From NCBI RefSeq assembly GCF_004342485.1, contig NZ_SMBU01000012.1:1-64000 (forward strand): 64,000 nucleotides of DNA, in the 5' to 3' direction. The DNA is from Roseateles saccharophilus (GTDB lineage: Bacteria > Pseudomonadota > Gammaproteobacteria > Burkholderiales > Burkholderiaceae_C). Shown here piece after piece: positions 22,668 to 29,919 of the stretch. The notes beneath the pieces are model-generated. The model saw only the letters and a program-made list of their open reading frames with translations, was not told where the DNA came from and did no database searches. The stretch's first letter is position 1. Each line of letters begins with the position of its first letter. A program made the position numbers and the translations under genes.

Positions 22668-24677
22668 TCAGGCGGGTTGGGGTTGGGATTCGCGCTGCTT
22701 GCGGGCGAGGCGTTCCTCGTCGCACTTGGGGCAGAACTCGTGGTGGCCGCTCAGATAGCCGTGGGTCGGGCAGATCGAGAAGGTCGGCGTGACGGTGACA
22801 TAGGGCAGGCGGTGGTGGCTCAGCGCGCGCCTGACCAGTTCGCGGCAGGCGGTGGCCGAGCTGATGCGCTCGCTCATATAGAGGTGCAGCACCGTGCCGC
22901 CGGTGTATTTGCGCTGCAGCTCCTCCTGGCGCTCCAGCGCCTCGAAGGGGTCGTCGGTGAAGCCGACGGGCAGCTGCGAGCTGTTCGTGTAATAGGGATT
23001 CGCGTCGGTGCCGGCCTGCAGGATGGCGGGCCAGCGGCGGCGGTCTTCCTTCGCGAAGCGGTAGGTCGTGCCCTCGGCCGGCGTGGCCTCGAGGTTGTAG
23101 AGGTGGCCGGTCTGCTCCTGGAACTCGACCATGCGCGCGCGCACATGGTCCAGCAGGCGCACGGCGAGCGCATGGCCCTCAGGCGCCGTGATGTCGCACT
23201 CACCGCGCGTGAAGTTGCGCACCATCTCGTTGATGCCGTTCACGCCCAGCGTCGAGAAGTGGTTGCGCAGCGTGCGCAGATAGCGCCGCGTGTAGGGGAA
23301 GAGGCCCTGGTCGATGAGGCGCTGGATCAGCTTGCGCTTGATCTCCAGGCTGTCGCGGCCCAGTTCCAGCAGGCGGTCCAGGCGGGTCAGCAGGCCGGCC
23401 TCGTCGCCAGCGAACAGATGCCCGAGGCGCGCGCAGTTGACGGTGACGACGCCGACCGAGCCGGTCTGCTCGGCCGAGCCGAACAGGCCGTTGCCGCGCT
23501 TGAGCAGCTCGCGCAGGTCCAGCTGCAGGCGGCAGCACATGGAGCGCACCATCTGCGGCTCCAGGTCGGAGTTCAGGAAGTTCTGGAAGTAGGGCAGGCC
23601 GTAGCGCGCCGTCATCTCGAACAAGGCCTCGGTGTTGGGATGGGCCCAGTCGAAGTCCTTCGTGATGTTGTAGGTCGGGATGGGGAAGGTGAAGACGCGG
23701 CCCTTGGCGTCGCCGGCCGTCATCACGTCGATGTAGGCGCGGTTGATGAGGTCCATCTCGGCCTGCAGCTCGCCATAGCAGAAGGACTGCTCCTCGCCGG
23801 CGATGACGGGCACCTGCTCGGCGAGGTCGGCCGGGCAGGTCCAGTCGAAGGTGAGGTTGGTGAAGGGCGTCTGCGTGCCCCAGCGCGAGGGTACGTTGAG
23901 GTTGTAGATCAGCTCCTGCAGGCACTGGCGCACCTGCTCGTAGCTCAGGCCATCCTTGCGCACATAGGGCGCCAGATAGGTGTCGAAGCTGGAGAAGGCC
24001 TGGGCGCCGGCCCATTCGTTCTGCAGCGTGCCGAGGAAGTTGACGATCTGGCCGACCGCGCTTGAAAGGTGCTTGGGCGGCCCCGCCTCCACCTTGCCCG
24101 GCACGCCGTTGAGCCCCTCGTGCAGCAGCGTGCGCAGGCTCCAGCCGGCGCAATAGCCGCTGAGCATGTCGAGGTCGTGGATGTGGATGTCGGCCTCGCG
24201 GTGGGCGCGGCCGACCTCGGGCGGGTAGACATGGTCCAGCCAGTAGTTGGCCACCACCTTGCCCGACACGTTCAGGATCAGCCCACCCAGGCTCCAGCCC
24301 TGGTTGGCGTTGGCCTGGATGCGCCAGTCGCGCTGCTGCAGGTATTCGTCCATCGTCGCCTGCACGTCGACCAGGGTCTGGCGCGCATCGCGCAGGCGGC
24401 GGTGCTGCTCGCGGTAGACGGTGTAGGCGCGCAGCGTGCGGCGCCAGCCGGCACCGAACAGCGTGGACTCGACGGCGTCCTGGATCTGCTCGATGCCGGG
24501 CAGGGTGTGGGCCATCAGCTCGGGCAGCACGCCGTTCTCGGTCAGCCAGCGCGCCTCGTCCTCGCCGAACTCCGCGCTGGCCCGGCCGGCGGCGGCCAGG
24601 GCCTGGGCGATCTTGCCGGCATCGAAGGCCTGGAGGCGGCCATCGCGTTTCAGCACCTGCTGGGGATAGAGGCTCAT
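22668..24677 (-). CDS. nrdD: Class III (anaerobic) ribonucleoside-triphosphate reductase, large chain without glycyl-radical tail
   Basis: This 669-residue protein makes deoxyribonucleotides without oxygen. An ATP-cone (about 1-95, QQVLKRDGRLQAFDAGKIAQ) is followed by the catalytic barrel, with the thiyl-radical region RSMCCRLQLDLRELL and GSVGVVTVNCARLGHL, and finally the zinc motif CPTHGYLSGHHEFCPKC. It then ends with a short polar tail. The usual RVCGY-type glycyl-radical loop is absent from this chain and is found instead in the 59-residue gene downstream. An Fnr/Dnr-type box lies 82 bases upstream. Confidence 0.93.
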   Translation of the reverse strand: MSLYPQQVLKRDGRLQAFDAGKIAQALAAAGRASAEFGEDEARWLTENGVLPELMAHTLPGIEQIQDAVESTLFGAGWRRTLRAYTVYREQHRRLRDARQTLVDVQATMDEYLQQRDWRIQANANQGWSLGGLILNVSGKVVANYWLDHVYPPEVGRAHREADIHIHDLDMLSGYCAGWSLRTLLHEGLNGVPGKVEAGPPKHLSSAVGQIVNFLGTLQNEWAGAQAFSSFDTYLAPYVRKDGLSYEQVRQCLQELIYNLNVPSRWGTQTPFTNLTFDWTCPADLAEQVPVIAGEEQSFCYGELQAEMDLINRAYIDVMTAGDAKGRVFTFPIPTYNITKDFDWAHPNTEALFEMTARYGLPYFQNFLNSDLEPQMVRSMCCRLQLDLRELLKRGNGLFGSAEQTGSVGVVTVNCARLGHLFAGDEAGLLTRLDRLLELGRDSLEIKRKLIQRLIDQGLFPYTRRYLRTLRNHFSTLGVNGINEMVRNFTRGECDITAPEGHALAVRLLDHVRARMVEFQEQTGHLYNLEATPAEGTTYRFAKEDRRRWPAILQAGTDANPYYTNSSQLPVGFTDDPFEALERQEELQRKYTGGTVLHLYMSERISSATACRELVRRALSHHRLPYVTVTPTFSICPTHGYLSGHHEFCPKCDEERLARKQRESQPQPA

Positions 24678-24758
24678 GCGCTACCTATGGTGTTTGCAGC
24701 TCCACAGCGGCGCTACATCTAGTGGCGCGCAGTGTGTTCAGCGCGGGCAGCGGCGTCC

Positions 24759-24772
24759 TTGAACCAAGTCAA
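24759..24772. promoter_or_regulatory. Fnr/Dnr-type box upstream of nrdD
   Basis: TTGAACCAAGTCAA keeps both TTGA and TCAA half-sites. The centre is 88 bases from the nrdD ATG, leaving a leader of about 47 bases for a class II promoter. The box overlaps the last codons of ubiT, so the nrd operon promoter is embedded in the end of the ubi operon. Confidence 0.7.
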
Positions 24773-25191
24773 GAAACGGGCGCACTCCACAGCGGCCCGA
24801 TGGCGTCCAGCGTGTTCTTCAGGATCAGGCCGTATTCGGTGTCGCCCTCCATGACCAGGGCACCGTCGAAGAACAGGCGATCGGCGTCGTCCTGGCCGCG
24901 CAGCAGCCGCCACAGCGCATCGGCGCGGGCACGCAGGCGCAACCGCGCCGCGCCGCCCTCCCCGGCCGCGCGAAAGCCCCGCTCGCCGAGAAGCAGCCGC
25001 ACGCGGGCGCCCAGCTCCTGCAGCTCGATCTCGACGGTCTGGCCCTGCAGGGCCTGGCGCTGCGACGCGTCCAGCCGCGGCAGCAGCAGGCGGTCCAGCA
25101 ACAGCGCCAGCAGCGTGGACGGCGGGCGGCTGGGCAGGCGGGCGACACGCTCGCGCCATTGGGCGGGCAGGCTGGGCAGCGTCGTGTTCAT
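24769..25191 (-). CDS. ubiT: UbiT, SCP2-domain lipid-binding protein of anaerobic ubiquinone synthesis
   Basis: This 140-residue protein with an SCP2-type lipid-binding fold (VEIELQELGARVRLLLGERG, ADRLFFDGALVMEGDTEYGL, the latter typical of YhbT/UbiT) follows ubiV with an ATGA overlap. UbiT with UbiU and UbiV allows ubiquinone to be made without O2, and UbiT is thought to carry the hydrophobic quinone intermediates. In a nitrate respirer this keeps quinol supplied to NarI and quinol-type NorB. Confidence 0.9.
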   Translation of the reverse strand: MNTTLPSLPAQWRERVARLPSRPPSTLLALLLDRLLLPRLDASQRQALQGQTVEIELQELGARVRLLLGERGFRAAGEGGAARLRLRARADALWRLLRGQDDADRLFFDGALVMEGDTEYGLILKNTLDAIGPLWSAPVS

Positions 25192-26084
25192 GCGGCTTCC
25201 TTCAAACCCGCCTCACGGCGCGCAAAGCCGTCCACCAGGCGGCCGGACAGAGGCAGCGCGCGCAGCTCGGCCAGCGCATCTGCGGCATCGGTACCCCGCG
25301 CGAACACCGCGTCGAAGAGCTCGACGACGCGGCCGAAATGCGCGCCACAAGGCGACAGCCGCAGCAGGCCCACGCCGGCCTCGCGCAGCGCCGCGCCGTG
25401 GCCGAGCAGGCATTGCAGCGCCGCGCTCTGCGTCTGGATGCCGTTGAGCGCGAGGAAGTCCTCGCCCTCCCCGGTCTTCAGCAGCAGGCCGTCGGCATCG
25501 TCGCGGCAGCGGAACTGGCAGTCGTCCTTCTGCAGCCGGTGGTGGCGGGCCGTGAAGCAGCGCGCCGAGAAGGCCAGCGGCAGGCGGCCAAAGCCCCAGA
25601 CCTCAGTCTGGATGGCCGACGGCGCCGGGTTGATGCGGCCCACCGCGTCCAGCGACAGCTCGACCGGCGCGACCCAGCGATCAGCGCCCAGCACCGCATG
25701 CTCGGCCAGCGCGGCGGCGTTGTAGATGTTGATGTGCGGGCCCAGCGTCAGCGGCCGGCGGCCCAGGCGCGACAGCACCTGCAGCGCGGCCGCGTCGCCG
25801 GCCTCGACCGGGAACTCGTCCTGCTCGCAGACGCGGCGCAGCGTGCGCAGCTCGGCCTCGCTCATGACCAGGGCCATCGTCGCCAGGCGCACCTCCTTGC
25901 CGGCCGCACGAAGCTCGCGGGCGATGGCCAGCCAGTCGTCGAACCTGATCTCGTTGCGCCGCGAGCAGACCAGCTCGCCGAGCACGATGCTGTGCACCGG
26001 CGCGTCGGCCAGGTCGGCATAGAAGTTCAGCAGCGCCTCGCGCGGCCACCAGTACAGCAGCGGCCCTACCGAAAGCTCGATCAT
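25188..26084 (-). CDS. ubiV: UbiV, U32-type O2-independent ubiquinone hydroxylase component
   Basis: This 298-residue U32-family protein has the cysteines expected to hold a 4Fe-4S cluster in UbiV: Cys40 (GELVCSRRNE) and the later group CFTARHHRLQKDDCQFRC. UbiU-UbiV add ring hydroxyls during anaerobic ubiquinone synthesis. ATG 26084 with GGAG six bases upstream gives the family length; in-frame ATGs at 26096 and 26108 are less well placed. The ubiU gene lies 136 bases upstream, with a structured spacer between. Confidence 0.92.
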   Translation of the reverse strand: MIELSVGPLLYWWPREALLNFYADLADAPVHSIVLGELVCSRRNEIRFDDWLAIARELRAAGKEVRLATMALVMSEAELRTLRRVCEQDEFPVEAGDAAALQVLSRLGRRPLTLGPHINIYNAAALAEHAVLGADRWVAPVELSLDAVGRINPAPSAIQTEVWGFGRLPLAFSARCFTARHHRLQKDDCQFRCRDDADGLLLKTGEGEDFLALNGIQTQSAALQCLLGHGAALREAGVGLLRLSPCGAHFGRVVELFDAVFARGTDAADALAELRALPLSGRLVDGFARREAGLKEAA

Positions 26085-26104
26085 CAAATACTCCATCAAT
26101 ACAT

Positions 26105-26220
26105 GCACGGCGCCCGGCGCGAGCCGGGCACCCCATCAAGCAGCCGCCGTGGAACCGGCTTTGCCGGGCCACTGGCGGCGCCCCTGGGGGGAGGCGCGCA
26201 GCGCCTACGGGGGGGTCTAT
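26105..26220 (-). repeat. GC-rich structured spacer between ubiU and ubiV
   Basis: This spacer carries several short inverted repeats (GGCGC/GCGCC around 26192-26204; CCCGGC/GCCGGG near its left end) and runs of six to seven C or G. It looks like the small intergenic elements scattered in Burkholderiales genomes. Only one copy is present here, and it interrupts an otherwise compact operon. Confidence 0.5.
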
Positions 26221-27261
26221 TCACCTCCAGGGCTTGTCGTAGGCGCCCAGCGTGTGCTGCTGGCCCTCGGCCCAGCGGGCGAGCTGGCCGTCCCAGGCCG
26301 GCTGCACGCTGTAGCGGCCGCGGCCCACATGGGCGGCCCAGGCGGTGTCGATGGCGCTGCGCCAGACCTTGGTGACCTCGGCCACATAGGCCGGGCTGCG
26401 CTGACGGCCCTCGATCTTGATCGCGCTGACGCCGGAGGCGATCAGCTGCGGCAGCAGGGCCAGGGTGTTGAGGCTGGTGGGCTCTTCCAGCGCGTAGTCG
26501 CGCGCCAATGCGCCGACCTCGAAGCGGCCCTTGCACAGCGTCGGGTAGCCGCGCGGCTCGCCGGGGCGGTAGTGGTCGATCAGCACGCCACCCAGGCGGG
26601 CACGCACGCCGTCCGCGGCCTCGTCCCAGCGCACCGCCGCGGGCGGCGAGCAGACGCCGGCCGTGTTGGGCGACTGGCCCGTCGCGTAGCTGGACAGCGC
26701 GCAGCGCCCCTCCACCATCACGCACAGGCTGCCGAAGCCGAAGACCTCGACCGGCACCTCGCAGTGCCGGATCAGCTGCTGCACCTGCTGCAGCGTCAGC
26801 ACGCGCGGCAGCACGGCGCGCTCGATGCCGTAACGCTCGCGGTAGAAGGCGATAGCCTCGTGATTGGTGGCCGAGGCCTGCACCGACAGATGCAGGCGCA
26901 CCTGCGGATGGCGGCGGCGCGCGTCGACCAGCACGGCGCTGTCGGCCACGATGAGGGCATCGGCGCCGAGCTCGGCGGCCTGGTCGACGGCACGCTGCCA
27001 GGGCGCCGTGTCGCGCGCATCGGCAAAGGTGTTCAGCGCCATCAGCACCTGGCGGCCCTGGCGGTGCGCGAGCGCCACGCCTTCGCGCACCTGGGCGGCG
27101 TCGAAGTTCAGGCCGGCGAAGTTGCGCGCATTGGTGGCGTCCTTCAGGCCCAGGTAGACGGCATCGGCACCGGCCTCGAGGGCCAGTTGCAGCGCGCGCA
27201 GAGAGCCGGCCGGGCAGACCAGTTCGGGCTTGCGTGACGGCGGGGAGTAATCAGCGGACAT
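26221..27261 (-). CDS. ubiU: UbiU, U32-type O2-independent ubiquinone hydroxylase component
   Basis: This 346-residue U32-family protein starts PELVCPAGSLRALQLALEAG and contains the UbiU cluster cysteines in GFGSLCVMVEGRCALSSY, NTAGVCSPP and PTLCKGRFEV. It partners UbiV in anaerobic ring hydroxylation of ubiquinone precursors. The start at ATG 27261 is chosen by alignment of the conserved N-terminus; an ATG at 27270 is also in frame, and neither has a strong ribosome-binding site. Between it and the DUF2249 gene lies the second interspersed repeat. Confidence 0.92.
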   Translation of the reverse strand: MSADYSPPSRKPELVCPAGSLRALQLALEAGADAVYLGLKDATNARNFAGLNFDAAQVREGVALAHRQGRQVLMALNTFADARDTAPWQRAVDQAAELGADALIVADSAVLVDARRRHPQVRLHLSVQASATNHEAIAFYRERYGIERAVLPRVLTLQQVQQLIRHCEVPVEVFGFGSLCVMVEGRCALSSYATGQSPNTAGVCSPPAAVRWDEAADGVRARLGGVLIDHYRPGEPRGYPTLCKGRFEVGALARDYALEEPTSLNTLALLPQLIASGVSAIKIEGRQRSPAYVAEVTKVWRSAIDTAWAAHVGRGRYSVQPAWDGQLARWAEGQQHTLGAYDKPWR

Positions 27262-27282
27262 CAGAGTCATACGATCTTTTGG

Positions 27283-27374
27283 CTTGCGGGCCGAGCGCCG
27301 GGCCGCTCCCAAGCCGGCCCGGTTGGCGATGTGCTCGCGGCTCGATGCCGCGAGCATCGCCGTCCCCTCGGGGG
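27283..27374 (-). repeat. Interspersed intergenic repeat, copy 2
   Basis: These 92 bases are about 93% identical to 13637-13729. In this copy the inner stem is perfect: GCTCGCGGC and GCCGCGAGC around TCGAT. It lies between the DUF2249 gene and ubiU, within a probable operon, in the same orientation to the minus-strand gene that follows as copy 1. Confidence 0.85.
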
Positions 27375-27423
27375 ACCGGCTGGGCACGCCCGCGTCCAGC
27401 GAGGCGCGACCGGCCGAGGGGTT

Positions 27424-27723
27424 TCAGGAACAACCGCCGCCGCCGCCGCAGCCGCAACCGCCGCCTTGCGGCATCGGGGCGGTGGCCTCGCCGGGCGCGG
27501 CGCGGCTGATGCGGATGCGCCAGTAGCCCGGATCGGCCTGCACCACCTGCCAGCCGAAGGTCTGCGGGCGGTAGGCGTGGAACTGCATCAGCAGGCCGCG
27601 CGGCTCGTGGTCGTTGACCAGTTCGAAGGCCTCGCCTTCGGCCAGCGCGTCGAAGCACTGGAAGGCGAGCTGGTGGCGCTGCGCGGGGGCGAGCGGGCGG
27701 AGGTCGTGGAGGGCGTTGTTCAT
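27424..27723 (-). CDS. DUF2249 protein with Gly/Cys-rich tail (ubi operon leader gene)
   Basis: This 99-residue protein has a DUF2249 fold (HQLAFQCFDALAEGEAFELVNDHEPRGLL, GWQVVQADPGYWRIRISR) followed by a tail of mostly Gly and Cys (GGGCGCGGGGGCS) that could hold a metal or cluster. The function of DUF2249 is unknown, although it is frequent near NO-related genes. It is the first gene behind the Fnr/Dnr box at 27760 and leads toward ubiU-ubiV-ubiT. A class II site there would start transcription almost at the ATG. A paralogue with a similar Cys-rich end leads the nor operon. Confidence 0.8.
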   Translation of the reverse strand: MNNALHDLRPLAPAQRHQLAFQCFDALAEGEAFELVNDHEPRGLLMQFHAYRPQTFGWQVVQADPGYWRIRISRAAPGEATAPMPQGGGCGCGGGGGCS

Positions 27724-27759
27724 GGGTCGTCAGCCTAGGGCTGGCGACCTCGGCCCGCC

Positions 27760-27773
27760 TTGAACCAGTTCAA
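27760..27773. promoter_or_regulatory. Fnr/Dnr-type box upstream of the DUF2249-ubiUVT operon
   Basis: TTGAACCAGTTCAA is a clean TTGA-N6-TCAA palindrome overlapping the stop codon of the carbonic anhydrase gene. A weak -10 (TAGGCT on the minus strand, 27732-27737) lies at class II spacing. Confidence 0.7.
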
Positions 27774-28459
27774 GACAGCGGCACGCCGCTGGCGCCCAGG
27801 CCGCTGTCGTCGTCGCCGAGAACATAGGGGCCGGTGCCGGCATGCTCGGCGCGCGAGGCCGGCACGAAGGCGCCGACGCCGACGTCGAAGACATGGACCT
27901 CGCCATCCTCGATGACGTAGTGCCAGCCGTGCAGCGTCAGCGCGCGCGCCTCAACGCGCTCGCGCACCATGGGGTAGTCCATCAGCCGCTCGAGCTGCAG
28001 CACGACGGCGCGCTGCTCGGTGCGGCGCATGACCTCGGGGCCGGGCTCGGCCACCGGCAACATGGCCTCGCGGCCGAGATCCAGCCAGCAGGCCAGGTTC
28101 TGCGCAGCGGCCGGCACCTCGCCGTAGAGGGCGCGGATGGCGCCGCAGTGGCTGTGGCCGCAGACGATGATGCGGCGCACCTGCAGGTTGAGCACGGCGA
28201 ACTCGATGGCCGCCGCGGTGCCGTGGAAGCCCTGGCTCTGGTCGTGGGGCGGCACGAAGGCGCCGACGTTGCGCACCAGGAAGAGCTCGCCCGGCCCGGC
28301 GCCGGTGAGCAGATAGGGGACGAGGCGCGAGTCCGAACAGCCGATAAAGAGTGTGAGCGGATGCTGGCCCTCGTCGACGAGATGGCGGAACAGCGAGCGC
28401 TGCTGGGGGAAGGCGTCTTCCTGGAAGCGGCGCAGGCGTTCGAGCAGCTCGTCGGGCAT
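27770..28459 (-). CDS. Beta-class carbonic anhydrase
   Basis: This 229-residue beta-carbonic anhydrase has zinc ligands Cys41 (FIGCSDSRLV, with the Asp43-Arg45 dyad), His102 and Cys105 in VCGHSHCGAI. It interconverts CO2 and bicarbonate in the cytoplasm. It is the last gene of the nar operon, 5 bases behind ppiC. Its tie to nitrate respiration is unclear; it may supply bicarbonate or buffer the proton uptake of nitrate reduction. Confidence 0.92.
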   Translation of the reverse strand: MPDELLERLRRFQEDAFPQQRSLFRHLVDEGQHPLTLFIGCSDSRLVPYLLTGAGPGELFLVRNVGAFVPPHDQSQGFHGTAAAIEFAVLNLQVRRIIVCGHSHCGAIRALYGEVPAAAQNLACWLDLGREAMLPVAEPGPEVMRRTEQRAVVLQLERLMDYPMVRERVEARALTLHGWHYVIEDGEVHVFDVGVGAFVPASRAEHAGTGPYVLGDDDSGLGASGVPLS

Positions 28460-28464
28460 GGAGC

Positions 28465-29214
28465 TTACTGAACGAGCGGGGACGTCGCCTGTTGCAACTC
28501 CACGCCCTGCAGCCGCGCGTCGGCCGCCAGCGTCTGCAGGTATTGACGCACCGCGCTGATCTGGTGGCGCTGGCGCATCTGCTGGGCCACGGCCTCGCGC
28601 ACCTGCTCGAAGGCGGGCAGGCGGCCGGGCTCGCGCGCATCGACGGCGACGATGTGCAGGCCGAAGCGGCTGTGCAGCAGCTGCGGCAGCACCCCGATCT
28701 CGCTGCGGCCGAACAGCTCGCGGGCGAACTCGGGCGCACAGTCGTCGGCGGTCAGCCAGCCCAGGCGGCCGCCGTCGGCGCCGCTCGGGCAGTTGGACAG
28801 GGTCTTGGCGGCCTCGGTGAAGGCAGCCGCGTCACTGGCGCGCAGCGCGATCAAGTGCCCCTCGGCATGCTGACGGAGCCTGTCCACGTCCACGCCGGGC
28901 GTGACGGCGAACAGCAGATGGCGCACCTGCACGCGCTCGCCCTGCGCGAAGTGGCGCGCATTGGCCTCGAAGTGGCGTCGGCAGGCGACCTCGTCGGGCT
29001 CGGGGCCGGCAAGCTCCTGCATCAGCAGGGCCTCGATGGCCGCGCTGGCGGCCTCGCTGACGGCGCCCTCGCGCGGTGCCGGGTCGTCCTCGGCCAGCAG
29101 GCCCAGTTCGATGGCACGCTGGCGCAACAGCTCGGTGCAGGCACGCTGGCGCAGCGCTTCCTCGTCCAGCGCCTCGTCGGCGGTGGCGATCGCGATGTCG
29201 TTGACGGTGACCAT
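28465..29214 (-). CDS. PpiC-type (parvulin) peptidyl-prolyl isomerase of the nar operon
   Basis: This 249-residue protein has an N-terminal helical region and a parvulin domain (about 115-215: VQVRHLLFAV, FTEAAKTLSNCPSGADGGRL, LPQLLHSRFGLHIVAV). No signal peptide is visible, so it should act in the cytoplasm, consistent with helping the cytoplasmic NarGHJ complex fold. It follows narI after 3 bases. A parvulin gene after narI is a recurring arrangement in betaproteobacterial and pseudomonad nar operons. Confidence 0.88.
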   Translation of the reverse strand: MVTVNDIAIATADEALDEEALRQRACTELLRQRAIELGLLAEDDPAPREGAVSEAASAAIEALLMQELAGPEPDEVACRRHFEANARHFAQGERVQVRHLLFAVTPGVDVDRLRQHAEGHLIALRASDAAAFTEAAKTLSNCPSGADGGRLGWLTADDCAPEFARELFGRSEIGVLPQLLHSRFGLHIVAVDAREPGRLPAFEQVREAVAQQMRQRHQISAVRQYLQTLAADARLQGVELQQATSPLVQ

Positions 29215-29217
29215 GGC

Positions 29218-29919
29218 TCAGCCTTGCTTGGGCAGGTTGAGGCGGCGCGAGCGCACCACCTGGTAGGGACGGAACACGTAGAACACCGAGGCCAGACCGC
29301 TCCAGACGTGCACGAGGCGGCTGAAGGGGAAGAGCAGGAAGATGGTCATGCCCAGCACCATGTGGACCTTGTAGGGCCAGGCCAGGGGCACGAGGCCGCT
29401 CGCGTCGGGGTTGAGCGTGACGATGCGCTGGGCCCAGTCCGACAGCACCAGCATGACCGAGCCATCGGCATGGTGCAGCGAGAAGGGCAGCGTGATGAGG
29501 CCCAGGCTGAGCTGCAGCCACAGGATCCACAGGATGGCCAGGTCGGTGCGGTGGCTGGTCAGGCGGATGCGCGGGTCGGTCATACGGCGCCAGATCAGCA
29601 TGGAGAGGCCGATGAAGCAGAACGTGCCGGCCACGCCGCCGGCGACGATGGCCAGCATCTGCTTGTTGGCCGGGCTGATGAAGTGCTCGTAGAGGGCGTG
29701 CGGCGTCAGCATGCCGGCCGTGTGGCCCACCATCAGGAACAGGATGCCGGCATGGAAGAGGTTGCTGGCCCAGCGCATGCCGCGCCCGCGCAGCAGCTGG
29801 GAGCTGTCGCTTTTCCAGGTGTACTGGTCGCGGTCGAAGCGCGCCAGGCTGCCCATCAGGAAGACGGCCAGGCAGATGTAGGGGTAGACGACGAACAGGA
29901 AGTTATGCAGGGCGTTCAT
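29218..29919 (-). CDS. narI: Respiratory nitrate reductase gamma subunit (cytochrome b)
   Basis: This 233-residue membrane subunit has five hydrophobic segments. It oxidises quinol and passes electrons through two b-type hemes to NarH. Candidate heme histidines are in NLFHAGILFLMVGHTAGM (about residues 55-70) and in the last segments (YKVHMVLGMTIF, FSRLVHVWSGL). The length is normal. Its ATG overlaps the narJ stop (ATGA). Confidence 0.95.
   Translation of the reverse strand: MNALHNFLFVVYPYICLAVFLMGSLARFDRDQYTWKSDSSQLLRGRGMRWASNLFHAGILFLMVGHTAGMLTPHALYEHFISPANKQMLAIVAGGVAGTFCFIGLSMLIWRRMTDPRIRLTSHRTDLAILWILWLQLSLGLITLPFSLHHADGSVMLVLSDWAQRIVTLNPDASGLVPLAWPYKVHMVLGMTIFLLFPFSRLVHVWSGLASVFYVFRPYQVVRSRRLNLPKQG

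Noticed and set aside
22477-22725. The 59-residue glycyl-radical ORF as a mere sequencing frameshift at the end of nrdD
   Set aside because: The nrdD frame ends in a normal stop after the zinc motif, and the small gene has its own well spaced AAGGA and ATG; a one-base error would not explain the independent start signals. A resequencing check would still settle it.
27283-27374. The repeat read as part of a coding sequence between DUF2249 and ubiU
   Set aside because: The near-identical copy at 13637-13729 lies in a different context and frame, indicating a non-coding element rather than shared protein sequence.
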